Assembly: GCA_049514215.1 (NCBI GenBank) | Contig: JBEKVI010000023.1 | Location: 1-64,000, forward strand | Direction of reading: 5' to 3' | From: BOG-994 sp049514215 | GTDB lineage: Bacteria > Pseudomonadota > Gammaproteobacteria > Burkholderiales > Burkholderiaceae_D | DNA: 64,000 nt | Part shown: positions 18,462 to 26,206 of the stretch, in pieces | Layout of the letters: each line of letters opens with the position of its first letter | Position numbering within the stretch: the stretch's first letter is position 1 | The notes under the pieces: model-generated | The model's database searches: none | Seen by the model: only the letters and a program-made list of their open reading frames with translations | What the model was told of the DNA's origin: nothing | Program-made: the position numbers and the translations under genes

Positions 18462-19718
18462 CTAGAGTCCGTCGGAATGCAGCCCCGGCTCCGAATCGAG
18501 CTGGCCGGCGTGGCTTAAGGCACCCCCGCCTCGTAAAGCCGTGTAGACCGCAGTCTCGAAATCCAGATAGTGCCCGAAGGTTTTTCCGTCGAGAAAGGGC
18601 AGGACCTGCGTCAGGTACACGGCGGCGACGCCCTCCTTCGGGTCGAGCCACATGTAGGTGTTGGCCAGCCCCGCCCAGGCCAGACTTGCGGCCGAGCGCC
18701 CCGTTGGGGCGTCGGCTTCGGTTCGCATGAACGTGAGCCCCCAGGTCTTGGGAAGTCCGGGAAAAAACTCGACATCCCCCGACAGCGAAGTGTTGTGGGA
18801 TTTCAACGGACCGACCTGCAACGCGCCGATGTGATTCTGCGACATGAGTTCGACCGTTTCAGGCTTGAGCACGCGCACCCCGTCGATGGCGCCGTTATTG
18901 AGAAGCATGCGCAGAAATCGCAGATAGTCCGGAGCCGTCGAGTAAAGGCCGCTTCCTCCGGGCTCGAACTCGGGATCCTGCGCGATTTCGAAATCCACGA
19001 CCGAGAGCGCCTGGTTTGCATCGCGCGCATGAACGCGGGCCAGCCTTGCCCGCATGTCGGGCGCGATGCGAAACGCGGTGGCATCCATGCCCAGAGGTGC
19101 GAAGAGGTTTTCCCGGAGGTATTCGCCAAGGCGCATCCCGGTGACGGTCTCGATCATTCTTCCCACCCAATCGATCCCGATGCCGTACTCCCAGCGTGTG
19201 CCCGGCTCGAAGACCAAGGGCACATCCAGTGCCTTAAGCTGGCCCGAGGCCGCTCGGGGCAGGCCGGTCAGGCGCGCCAGACGCGCGATATCGGCATTCC
19301 AGGTGTCGTAGGCAAAGCCCGAAGTATGCGTGAGCAGATGGCGCAGCGTCACAGGCGTCGGCGTCGCCCTTAGGACCGGTTGGCCGTGCGCGTCCCAGCC
19401 GCCGAGGATCTGCACTTGGCCCAACGAAGCAATCACCGCCGCCGCCGGTGCGTCCAACTTGAGGCGGCCTTGCTCTACGAGCTGCATGGCCGCAGCACCG
19501 ACCAAAGGCTTCGTCATGGAGGCCATCCAGCAGACGGTTTGACTTTCCATCGAGAGGCCCTGCTCGAGGCCGCGCTCTCCGAACGCCACCTCAAGACAGG
19601 TCCCGCTGGCCGTTCCAACAGTTGCCACGATACCGGGCACATCGCCCGTCGTGACAGCGGATCGCACCACCGCCTCGACGGCCGTCCAAACGTCGATCGC
19701 GCGCTCTCGTCCTTGCAT
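18462..19718 (-). CDS. serine hydrolase, class C beta-lactamase/esterase family
   Basis: A 418-residue protein of the beta-lactamase-fold esterase family (EstB-like). The nucleophile motif is S-M-T-K at residues 67-70. The second motif is a Tyr in RWEYGIGIDWVG rather than the lactamase Y-x-N, as in the esterase branch. LRHLLTHTSGF is also typical. There is no signal peptide, suggesting a cytoplasmic esterase or amidase. The C-terminal 25 residues may be non-conserved. It is convergent with the diguanylate cyclase and 35 bases from the yceI-family gene on the same strand. Confidence 0.82.
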   Translation of the reverse strand: MQGRERAIDVWTAVEAVVRSAVTTGDVPGIVATVGTASGTCLEVAFGERGLEQGLSMESQTVCWMASMTKPLVGAAAMQLVEQGRLKLDAPAAAVIASLGQVQILGGWDAHGQPVLRATPTPVTLRHLLTHTSGFAYDTWNADIARLARLTGLPRAASGQLKALDVPLVFEPGTRWEYGIGIDWVGRMIETVTGMRLGEYLRENLFAPLGMDATAFRIAPDMRARLARVHARDANQALSVVDFEIAQDPEFEPGGSGLYSTAPDYLRFLRMLLNNGAIDGVRVLKPETVELMSQNHIGALQVGPLKSHNTSLSGDVEFFPGLPKTWGLTFMRTEADAPTGRSAASLAWAGLANTYMWLDPKEGVAAVYLTQVLPFLDGKTFGHYLDFETAVYTALRGGGALSHAGQLDSEPGLHSDGL

Positions 19719-19753
19719 CGCTCATACCCCTAGTCGCACCGCAAGCCGGCCGG

Positions 19754-20410
19754 CTACATGTCGTCCTTCTCGCCATGAAAGCCGCCGGGTTTCGCATCCT
19801 TCTCGGCGCCCGCTTTCGCCTCGATCTGGATTAACAGATGCACGCTGTCAGCGACGAAAGGCAGTCCCGCCTTGATACCGAAATCAGAACGTTCTAGGCT
19901 TGTCTCGAAGTCGCCCCCGCAGACCCGCCGGCCAACGAGAGGATTGAAGTAGCAATTAAAGCCCGTCGACGTCAGCGTCACTGCAACGGTCTTATCCCTA
20001 AGCGTCAATTCACCGCTGACCGAGACGACCTTATGGTCGGCGATCCTAAAATCGTGGGCGCTAAAGCGTGCCTGCGGATAGGCGTCGGTTGCGAAATAAC
20101 TGTCCGACTTCAGAATTTTGTCGAGTTCGGGCACGCCCGTATCGGGCTCGCTGACATTGATGAGAATGTCGGCCTCGCCCGATGCCGCATCCCAGTCGAT
20201 GGTGATGGTACCGCTGGCCACCCCGAAGCGACCCCGGCTGGTCGAGGTTCCGAAGTGCTTCACTTCCCAGATCACGAAGGTATGCGTCGGGTCGATCGTG
20301 TAGGGCGTGGGCGCCGCCAGGAGCACGCCGCTGGCGCCGAGCGTCGCGGCCGCAACCAAGGCCTGGCCGATCCTCAGGGCACCTTTCAAATGCAGTAGAA
20401 CATCGATCAT
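19754..20410 (-). CDS. YceI-family periplasmic protein
   Basis: A 218-residue protein with a signal peptide (VAAATLGASGVLLA) and a YceI lipocalin-like barrel. Recognisable segments are YTIDPTHTFVIWEVKHFG, SRGRFGVASGTITIDW, DSYFATDAYPQARF and the terminal DFGIKAG. The family binds isoprenoid-type lipids in the periplasm. The ATG at 20410 gives a normal signal peptide; a more upstream ATG would add 20 residues. The region following the barrel (residues about 200-218) is charged and probably disordered. Confidence 0.82.
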   Translation of the reverse strand: MIDVLLHLKGALRIGQALVAAATLGASGVLLAAPTPYTIDPTHTFVIWEVKHFGTSTSRGRFGVASGTITIDWDAASGEADILINVSEPDTGVPELDKILKSDSYFATDAYPQARFSAHDFRIADHKVVSVSGELTLRDKTVAVTLTSTGFNCYFNPLVGRRVCGGDFETSLERSDFGIKAGLPFVADSVHLLIQIEAKAGAEKDAKPGGFHGEKDDM

Positions 20411-20784
20411 GGGCGACGGATTCCAAAGCGGCAAGGCCGGCACCGCATCATAGTGTGAACGCGAGTCCAAGCGTCCCGACTCGAAAAAGTTTGGCGAGAT
20501 GTCCGAGTCATGACACGATCATGTCGGCCACCAAATTCGATTTCTTGGTTGCCCGCGTTTGCCTGGAAGTGCTTCGGTCTAGAATCGGGAATTACATCCT
20601 GTTGCAATTGCACGTCCCGGACACCTTGCCGCATCGCGGCACGGGCTCCATGATGTGAAGCGGTTGAACGCCGTCGTTGCCAGGCCTTTTGCCCTTTTTC
20701 ATCCGCAAGAGCGAAAACTCGCAGACCGTGCTCCCCCCGGCTCTCGTTACTTCCCCACCCCCCCGCGTTCTGATCTTCAAGGCG
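20411..20784. other. intergenic region without recognised gene
   Basis: This 374-base stretch separates the divergent yceI-family and SRPBCC genes. Short open frames are present on both strands, but none has a recognisable domain or good ribosome-binding site. A TTG at 20677 is in frame with the SRPBCC gene and could be an alternative start. No riboswitch, tRNA or repeat was noticed. Confidence 0.4.
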
Positions 20785-21369
20785 GTGCGGCTTGTGGTTG
20801 GATGCCTCCTGGCAGGGATCGTTCTTGGGCTGCCCTCGGTCCCGACCCAGGCCGAGGACAACATCGCAGTGGAGGCCAGCTCGGCCGAAGGCGGCGGCGT
20901 TGCGGTGGAGGCTCAGGCGCGCATCCGCGCGCGTCCGGAGGTGATCTGGGCAACCCTGACGGATTACGACAATCTGGATCGCTTCATTCCCGGAATGCGC
21001 AAGAGCGAGGTCGCCGAGCGCCGCGGCAACGTGGTGATCGTGCGCCAGCAGGGGGAAGCCCGCTTGCTTTTTTTCACCTATAACATCAATGTTGTGGTGG
21101 AGGCGACCGAAGAGCCGCGATCCAGCATCCAGGTCCGGCTGGTCTCGGGTAACCTGAAGAAACTGTCGGGAGGCTACGAGGTGAGCCGGGTCCCCGGGGG
21201 GGATGACGAGGACTATGTCCTGCGCTGGAACGGGGTGATCGATCCGAGTGTTTCGATGCCCCGTTTCGTGGAGGTCCAGTTGATGCGTTCAAATATCGCA
21301 GCCCAGTTTCGCGGCATGGTCGACGAGATCGACCGGCGCAGCCAACACGCCCCCAGCGCCATGCGCTAG
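20785..21369 (+). CDS. SRPBCC (START-like) domain protein, exported
   Basis: About 194 residues. From the GTG at 20785 the product starts with a signal-peptide-like stretch (VRLVVGCLLAGIVLGLPSVP...AED). It continues as a polyketide-cyclase/START-like domain (QARIRARPEVIWATLTDYDN, LDRFIPGMRKSEVAERR). Such domains bind hydrophobic ligands. The frame is open back to a TTG at 20677, which would give an implausibly long N-region; the start is therefore uncertain. It is followed 30 bases later by the GFA-family gene on the same strand. Confidence 0.65.
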   Translation: MRLVVGCLLAGIVLGLPSVPTQAEDNIAVEASSAEGGGVAVEAQARIRARPEVIWATLTDYDNLDRFIPGMRKSEVAERRGNVVIVRQQGEARLLFFTYNINVVVEATEEPRSSIQVRLVSGNLKKLSGGYEVSRVPGGDDEDYVLRWNGVIDPSVSMPRFVEVQLMRSNIAAQFRGMVDEIDRRSQHAPSAMR

Positions 21370-21399
21370 GGCGCTGCTACACCCCGCCTGAGCCAACCC

Positions 21400-21888
21400 A
21401 TGTCGCAAGCGAACGACTATCCCCTCGCCGGCCATTGCACCTGCAAAATGGTCGGCTACGAGCTTGCGACGGAGCCGCTTTTTGTGCACTGCTGTCACTG
21501 TCGTTGGTGTCAACGCGAGACCGGCGCTTCCTTCGCGTTAAATGCCTTAATCGAGTCCGACCGCGTCGCCCTTGTCTGCGGAGAAGTCGAACTCGTCGAC
21601 ACCCCTTCCCTCAGCGGCCAGGGACAGAAGATCGCGCGGTGTCCCGAATGCCGCGTCGCCCTGTGGAGCCACTATGCCGGTGCCGGAGACCGGCTGCGCT
21701 TCATTCGGGTGGGCACCCTCGTCGACCCGGACCGCTTTCCCCCCGACATCCACATCTTTACGACTTCCAAGCAGCCGTGGGTCCAGATCCCGCAAGGAGT
21801 GCCAGCGGTTGCCGAGTACTACGACAGCAAGAAGTACTGGCCGCAAGCCAGTCTCGAGCGCCGGCGCGCCCTGTTTCCGGGCAGATAG
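21400..21888 (+). CDS. GFA-family (CENP-V/GFA domain) protein
   Basis: A 162-residue zinc-binding protein of the glutathione-dependent formaldehyde-activating enzyme-like family. Zinc ligands are visible as GHCTCKMVGY, CCHCRWCQRETGASF and the later CPECRVALWSHY. Homologues are common and mostly of unknown function; true formaldehyde activation is doubtful. It lies 30 bases downstream of the SRPBCC gene, so the two may be co-transcribed. Confidence 0.82.
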   Translation: MSQANDYPLAGHCTCKMVGYELATEPLFVHCCHCRWCQRETGASFALNALIESDRVALVCGEVELVDTPSLSGQGQKIARCPECRVALWSHYAGAGDRLRFIRVGTLVDPDRFPPDIHIFTTSKQPWVQIPQGVPAVAEYYDSKKYWPQASLERRRALFPGR

Positions 21889-21938
21889 AGCGCGCCATCG
21901 ATTCGCTTCGGAAGGCCTTGAAGGCCGGTGGCAGCAAA

Positions 21939-21959
21939 TGTATACAACGCATACAATAC
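21939..21959. promoter_or_regulatory. ATACAA direct repeat / imperfect palindrome, candidate operator
   Basis: Two ATACAA hexamers nine bases apart, overlapping an inverted GTAT...ATAC, lie about 70 bases before the secreted-protein gene at 22029. The TACAAT at 21953-21958 could also act as a -10 element. This is a pattern observation only; no matching regulator is adjacent. Confidence 0.25.
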
Positions 21960-22028
21960 GGCCTCCGCGGTCCTTGGCCTCTCCGAGAACCGTCCCGGGC
22001 AGGTTCGCACCCTTTTGAGGAGAACTCC

Positions 22029-22628
22029 ATGCGCATCTTCGCGGCTTTCATACTGATCGCTGTTTCCGTAACTGCCTTAGCGCAAACCCCGCCCCCGCCC
22101 GTTCGCCTGCGCGGTACCGTAGACAAGGTCGACAGTGCGAGCCTGACGCTAAAGACGGGCGACGGGCAGCTGCAAACCGTCAAGCTCCCCGAGAACCTCG
22201 TGGTAACGGGGGTCAACAAGGCCAGCGTGGCCGATATCGACGCCGGTAAATTCATCGGAACCACGACGTTGGGCGAAAGAGACGGGGCGCTCGTGGCGCT
22301 CGAAGTCCACATCTTCCCCGAGAACATGCGGGGCACGGGCGAAGGGCACTACGACTGGGATCTCAGGCCCCAAAGCAAGATGACCAATGCCAACGTCGCC
22401 AACGTCACGAGCATCGGCAAGGACCATGTGCTGCAAGTCCAGTACAAGGGTGGAGAGCAAAAGGTGATCGTTCCCGAAAGCGCGACCGTCGTGCTCTTTA
22501 CACCCGGCGATCGTGCGATGCTCAAGCCCGGCGCGGCCGTCTTCGTGGTCTCCCAGCGTCAACCCGACGGCAGTCTGACGGCGGCGCGCGTGGCCGTAGG
22601 CGTGAACGGGCAGATTCCTCCGATGTGA
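22029..22628 (+). CDS. small secreted protein of unknown function
   Basis: A 199-residue protein with a clear signal peptide (AAFILIAVSVTALA, cleavage before QTPPPP). The mature part is beta-rich with two similar halves: RLRGTVDKVDSASLTLKTGD...LVVTGVNKASVADIDAGKFI and VANVTSIGKDHVLQVQYKGG...VVLFTPGDRAMLKPGAAVFV. This suggests a duplicated OB-like or DUF5666-type fold. I do not recognise a defined family. TTTGAGGAG precedes the ATG. It is probably periplasmic. Confidence 0.65.
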   Translation: MRIFAAFILIAVSVTALAQTPPPPVRLRGTVDKVDSASLTLKTGDGQLQTVKLPENLVVTGVNKASVADIDAGKFIGTTTLGERDGALVALEVHIFPENMRGTGEGHYDWDLRPQSKMTNANVANVTSIGKDHVLQVQYKGGEQKVIVPESATVVLFTPGDRAMLKPGAAVFVVSQRQPDGSLTAARVAVGVNGQIPPM

Positions 22629-22701
22629 TTTGAATGGTGCTTGGCTGCGTCCTAGAGGACGATGGCGCGCGCTAACGGCAAGGCGGTAGATTCTTTTCCG
22701 G

Positions 22702-22977
22702 TTAGCGAGCGCGCCCGAAGCGGGCGAAGGATTTGGCTCGTAGGCGTTCAGCCTCGATCTCGCGGTTGCGGGGCTCGGCCTGCGTGCGAAGTGAGCCGAT
22801 AAGACGGCCCGCAGCCTCCGACACCTCATCGACGGCCTGATTGAACGCGGCCTCGTTCACCTTCGAAGGGCTCTGAAAGCCGCTGAGTTTTCTGACGAAC
22901 TGCAAGGACGCGGCGCGGATCTCGGAATCGGTCGCGGGTGGCTCGAAGTTAAAAAGCGTCTTGATGTTTCTGCACAT
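22702..22977 (-). CDS. DUF2277 family protein
   Basis: A 91-residue protein that matches DUF2277 closely in my memory: the N-terminus MCRNIKTLFNFEPPATDSEI, then AASLQFVRKLSGFQSPSK and NEAAFNQAVDEVSEAAGRLI. The family consists of short helical cytoplasmic proteins of unknown function in many proteobacteria and actinobacteria. The gene stands alone on the minus strand, with 245 bases of apparently non-coding sequence upstream. Confidence 0.85.
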   Translation of the reverse strand: MCRNIKTLFNFEPPATDSEIRAASLQFVRKLSGFQSPSKVNEAAFNQAVDEVSEAAGRLIGSLRTQAEPRNREIEAERLRAKSFARFGRAR

Positions 22978-23222
22978 GGTGAATGGAGCCTCCTGACTCG
23001 GCTGCGCGGGCGGCCCGGCCTGCGCTGTGAAAATGCGAACGACCAGCCTAAGACTCTCGGAGCCCGAGTGAGGTTACCCGCACCACTCTACGGACTTCCT
23101 GGATCCGGTCGAAATTGCCGTCTCATGCATAAGCTCATCCCGCGCTATTACCGGACACATGCCCGCGGTCACCATCGTCTGGGGCAGCGATTCCAGCGCC
23201 GACGGGGATGCTCAGATAGCAG

Positions 23223-24053
23223 CTAATCCTGTTCGCCAGCAGCGACCATGGCCGATATGCTCTTGCCGATCACCTGTTGTGCGTGCTGATTGGCCTGGAG
23301 GAAATTGGCACTCGCCTGAGCTGCGGCGTCCTTTTGCATCGTAGCCCAATCCGTCCGGGACTTCACGGCGAGTTTATACATGTCCGCGTAGGCATTAATG
23401 TCGCTTTCGATCTGCGCGCTGATTTCGGATAACCGTTGCGACAGCTTTGGAAGATTGTCCTGAGCCAGCTTTTCTGCCACGGGTCGATGGCTCAAGAAGC
23501 TTTGGTCCAAGGCGTAGAGAAAGTTCAACGTCGCAGCGAGTTCCTCAGGAGTCAAGGCGGTGCCCAGGGGCCGCTCTCCCAGCGATTTCAGGCGTGCGAG
23601 CGCGTCCTGATAGTCCCGCTCAAGCTTGGCGCACTGTTCCTGTTCGAGTTCGGAGGACTTTACCAGCGCCTGGACGTCAATGGACTTGTCACTCGTGGGC
23701 CGGTCCAGACTTCCAGGTATTGGCAGATTTGCCGTCTGGCTCTGGCTCATGGGATTCGCCAATAGCGACTGCGGAAATACGTACGTGTGGCGCCCGCGAT
23801 CCTGCGTCTGTCCTATCGGTGAACCGTTAGGCTGGGCCGCTGCTAACTTCATATTGCGATCGAGCTCAAGATGGGCGCGAGACATAACTGACGAGATCGG
23901 CTCGTCCCCTGAACCCTTCGGAACACGCACGACGAGAATGGAGTCGACTTCCTCGTTGTCACAGGTCTTCATCCGCAGGATGATCGTCGCCTCGTACCAG
24001 CCGACATCGCGTGCACTGACGATTTCCGTGGAAAAGATGTATTCCGGGTTCAT
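23223..24053 (-). CDS. hypothetical protein, helical C-terminal half
   Basis: A 276-residue protein I do not recognise. The first about 60 residues look like a beta-sheet domain (IFSTEIVSARDVGWYEATII, DSILVVRVPKGSGDEPIS). Then come a polar linker and, from about residue 125, a long helical region with heptad character (ELEQEQCAKLERDYQDALAR; NLPKLSQRLSEISAQIESDI). There is no signal peptide or membrane segment. A similarly helical hypothetical gene lies 221 bases upstream on the same strand. The neighbourhood suggests accessory DNA, but I see no mobility genes. Confidence 0.6.
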   Translation of the reverse strand: MNPEYIFSTEIVSARDVGWYEATIILRMKTCDNEEVDSILVVRVPKGSGDEPISSVMSRAHLELDRNMKLAAAQPNGSPIGQTQDRGRHTYVFPQSLLANPMSQSQTANLPIPGSLDRPTSDKSIDVQALVKSSELEQEQCAKLERDYQDALARLKSLGERPLGTALTPEELAATLNFLYALDQSFLSHRPVAEKLAQDNLPKLSQRLSEISAQIESDINAYADMYKLAVKSRTDWATMQKDAAAQASANFLQANQHAQQVIGKSISAMVAAGEQD

Positions 24054-24274
24054 GGTTTTCTCCAGTCAGCATCGCCGTGCAGACGGTTTGAGTGACGCCC
24101 GCCAGACCGGTGTTTCGCTTGAAGTTGTCACGATGTCTTACTTGCGATGAGCTCGTTGAACCGGGGTTAGTCAGTCCCTTCCACGCTGCCGCCCTTGGCG
24201 CCGAGGCGACTCCCCTTGCTGCGCGAATGCCGTGTGAAGGAGGAAGGCCTCGATTGTCTGTGCGCCACCGGCGA

Positions 24275-24709
24275 TCAGTTACAGTACTCGTTGCAACTGC
24301 TTTCTGCCTTGTCGGCCTCGGTCTTTAATGCTGCCGTTTCGGCTTCGGCCCGATCTTTTGCTGCTCTGGCGCCATCCCTTGCCCCTTCGGCAGTGGCCAA
24401 TCGGGCTTGGACCGATGCGAGCTTACTCTGGGTGGTCCATGTGTTGTGCCTGTCGAGATCACGCTTTGCTTCGGCAAGCTCCACGTTCAAATCTGCGACC
24501 TTGTTGTGGGCCTGGTTGAATTGTTCACCAAGATCGTTCAGGCGCCTAAAGGCCACGCCCCAATCTCCGTGCTTCTGTTCCCATCTGGCCTGCGCTTCTC
24601 TACACTTTTGCTTCCTGGCTTCCGCGTTCATGGTCGATCTCCTCTGATTGGTTGGATAGACACCAGACTGCGCTTCTTTACACTTTTGCTTCCTGGCTTC
24701 CGCGTTCAT
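24275..24709 (-). CDS. hypothetical coiled-coil protein with duplicated N-terminus
   Basis: 144 residues from the outer ATG (24709) or 118 from the inner ATG (24631). Both starts have the same AGAGGAGATCGACC ribosome-binding site because a 78-bp tandem duplication copied the initiation region in frame. The rest is a highly charged coiled coil (ADLNVELAEAKRDLDRHN, ARDGARAAKDRAEAETAALK) ending in SSCNEYCN. The family and function are unknown. It is probably co-transcribed with the hypothetical gene at 23223-24053. Confidence 0.5.
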   Translation of the reverse strand: MNAEARKQKCKEAQSGVYPTNQRRSTMNAEARKQKCREAQARWEQKHGDWGVAFRRLNDLGEQFNQAHNKVADLNVELAEAKRDLDRHNTWTTQSKLASVQARLATAEGARDGARAAKDRAEAETAALKTEADKAESSCNEYCN

Positions 24710-24746
24710 GGTCGATCTCCTCTGATTGGTTGGATAGACACCAGAC
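24591..24746. repeat. 78-bp tandem direct duplication (two copies)
   Basis: Copies 24591-24668 and 24669-24746 are identical except for one C/T difference at their tenth base. The unit is 26 codons long and spans the ribosome-binding site, start codon and first codons of the minus-strand gene at 24275, so the reading frame is kept through both copies. The near-identity implies a recent event. Confidence 0.9.
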
Positions 24747-25337
24747 AGGACGCGATTTCGCCAAAAGAAGTCGCGTCCGTCCATCAAAGCGGAAGCGTGA
24801 GTAGCGCACACTGCCGCACGATAAGCAGATTCCGTCTTTAGAGTCGCTTGAATCCGGACTTAAATTGCGTCCCTTGCCACGGCGATACATCTGCTCTTCG
24901 TTCTTTTCAGTATCGGCAAGCCCAATCGGAAATCAACGTGAATACTGCCGACGAATTCCTGAAATTGTTCCTCAGGTCCTTGGAAAGACGCGCCTTCTAC
25001 GTCATCGCAATGCGATTGGAATAGCTGCAGTCATGAACTCGAAGACCCCATGCGCGCTGTGTCTTTCGCACAAGGTTCGAACCGTTCTGGAAGTCACACC
25101 TTCGCAGCCCAAATGACACGCCCGGGCCCCCGGTCCCTTTTGAATAGATTGGTGGCGGGCTAGCCGGACGCGAGCCGATGGCACCCGCGCACGTGTAATA
25201 CGGTGTGCCAGCCTACCTGATCGTACCGTTCGGTTGCCGACCACCGGCTAGCACCGATGCGTGCGCGGCCATCGTTCCCACCCGAAAGTCCCTATCGCCG
25301 ACCCGGAGTTCTCGCTCGGCACCGTGGGCCACTATGG
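24747..25337. other. long region without recognised gene
   Basis: About 590 bases separating the coiled-coil gene from the glutathione transferase gene. Small frames exist (for example a 27-codon one starting ATG at 25033 with a C-x-x-C pair, PCALC), but none has a recognisable domain or convincing ribosome-binding site. I saw no tRNA or transposon end. It may be decayed accessory sequence. Confidence 0.35.
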
Positions 25338-26042
25338 CTAGTCGCGCTTGGGAATGGTCAGACCGCGGGCGACCGCCGGACGTAAGACGAACGCATCCAA
25401 GGCTCGCGTGACATGCGGAAATTCCGCCATGCCCACGAGCTCGGAGGCTTCGTAGAACCCTCCCAGATTGCGCACCCAGGGAAAAGTCGCCATGTCGGCG
25501 ATTGTATAGTCGTCTCCCATGATCCAGGTATGGTCGCTCAAGCGCTGATTCAGGACCGCCAAAAGGCGCCTCGATTCCTCGACATAGCGATCGCGCGGCC
25601 GCTTGTCTTCGTAGGCCTTGCCCGCGAATTTGTGAAAGAAGCCGACCTGGCCGAACATCGGGCCGATACCTGCCATCTGAAACATCAGCCACTGGATCGT
25701 TTGATAGCGCAGCGCCGGATCGCTGGGAACGAAACGGCCGCTTTTCTCAGCCAGGTAGATCAGAATTGCCCCGGATTCGAAGAGCGGCAAGGGCGCCCCA
25801 TTCGGACCTTGGGGGTCGATGATGGCCGGGATCTTGTTGTTGGGGCTTAGCGAGGCAAACTCGGGAGTCATCTGATCACGGGCATCGAAGCGCACGAGAT
25901 GGGGCTCGTAAGCAAGGCCCGTCTCCTCGAGCATGATCGACACCTTGACTCCGTTGGGGGTGGGTAGCGAATAGAGCTGGATCCGGTCGGGATGTTCTGC
26001 AGGCCACTTTCGAGTGATCGGAAAAGCGGATAGATCGGTCAT
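25338..26042 (-). CDS. glutathione S-transferase family protein (YghU/Nu-class-like)
   Basis: A 234-residue cytosolic GST. The N-terminal thioredoxin fold starts at IQLYSLPTPNGVKVSIMLEE and includes the cis-Pro segment NNKIPAIIDPQGPNG and the glutathione-binding FESGAILIYLAEKSGRF. The C-terminal helical domain has WIMGDDYTIADMATFPWVRN. The TPNG start resembles the YfcG/YghU branch, which acts as a disulfide-bond reductase with glutathione. It stands alone between non-coding DNA and the formate dehydrogenase genes. Confidence 0.88.
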   Translation of the reverse strand: MTDLSAFPITRKWPAEHPDRIQLYSLPTPNGVKVSIMLEETGLAYEPHLVRFDARDQMTPEFASLSPNNKIPAIIDPQGPNGAPLPLFESGAILIYLAEKSGRFVPSDPALRYQTIQWLMFQMAGIGPMFGQVGFFHKFAGKAYEDKRPRDRYVEESRRLLAVLNQRLSDHTWIMGDDYTIADMATFPWVRNLGGFYEASELVGMAEFPHVTRALDAFVLRPAVARGLTIPKRD

Positions 26043-26206
26043 TGAGTTCCTTCAGGGGGCGATCGTTTGCACGTCGCGCTAGGCGGTGTCGGCGGCGGAC
26101 GAGGAAATAGAGCGGATCCCGATCGAAAAGCAATCGGGAAAGCCACTATGCGAGAAGCACCGCTTTCACGCTTTTGGCCCGCGCGTCATTCGCGGTTGAT
26201 CGCGGG

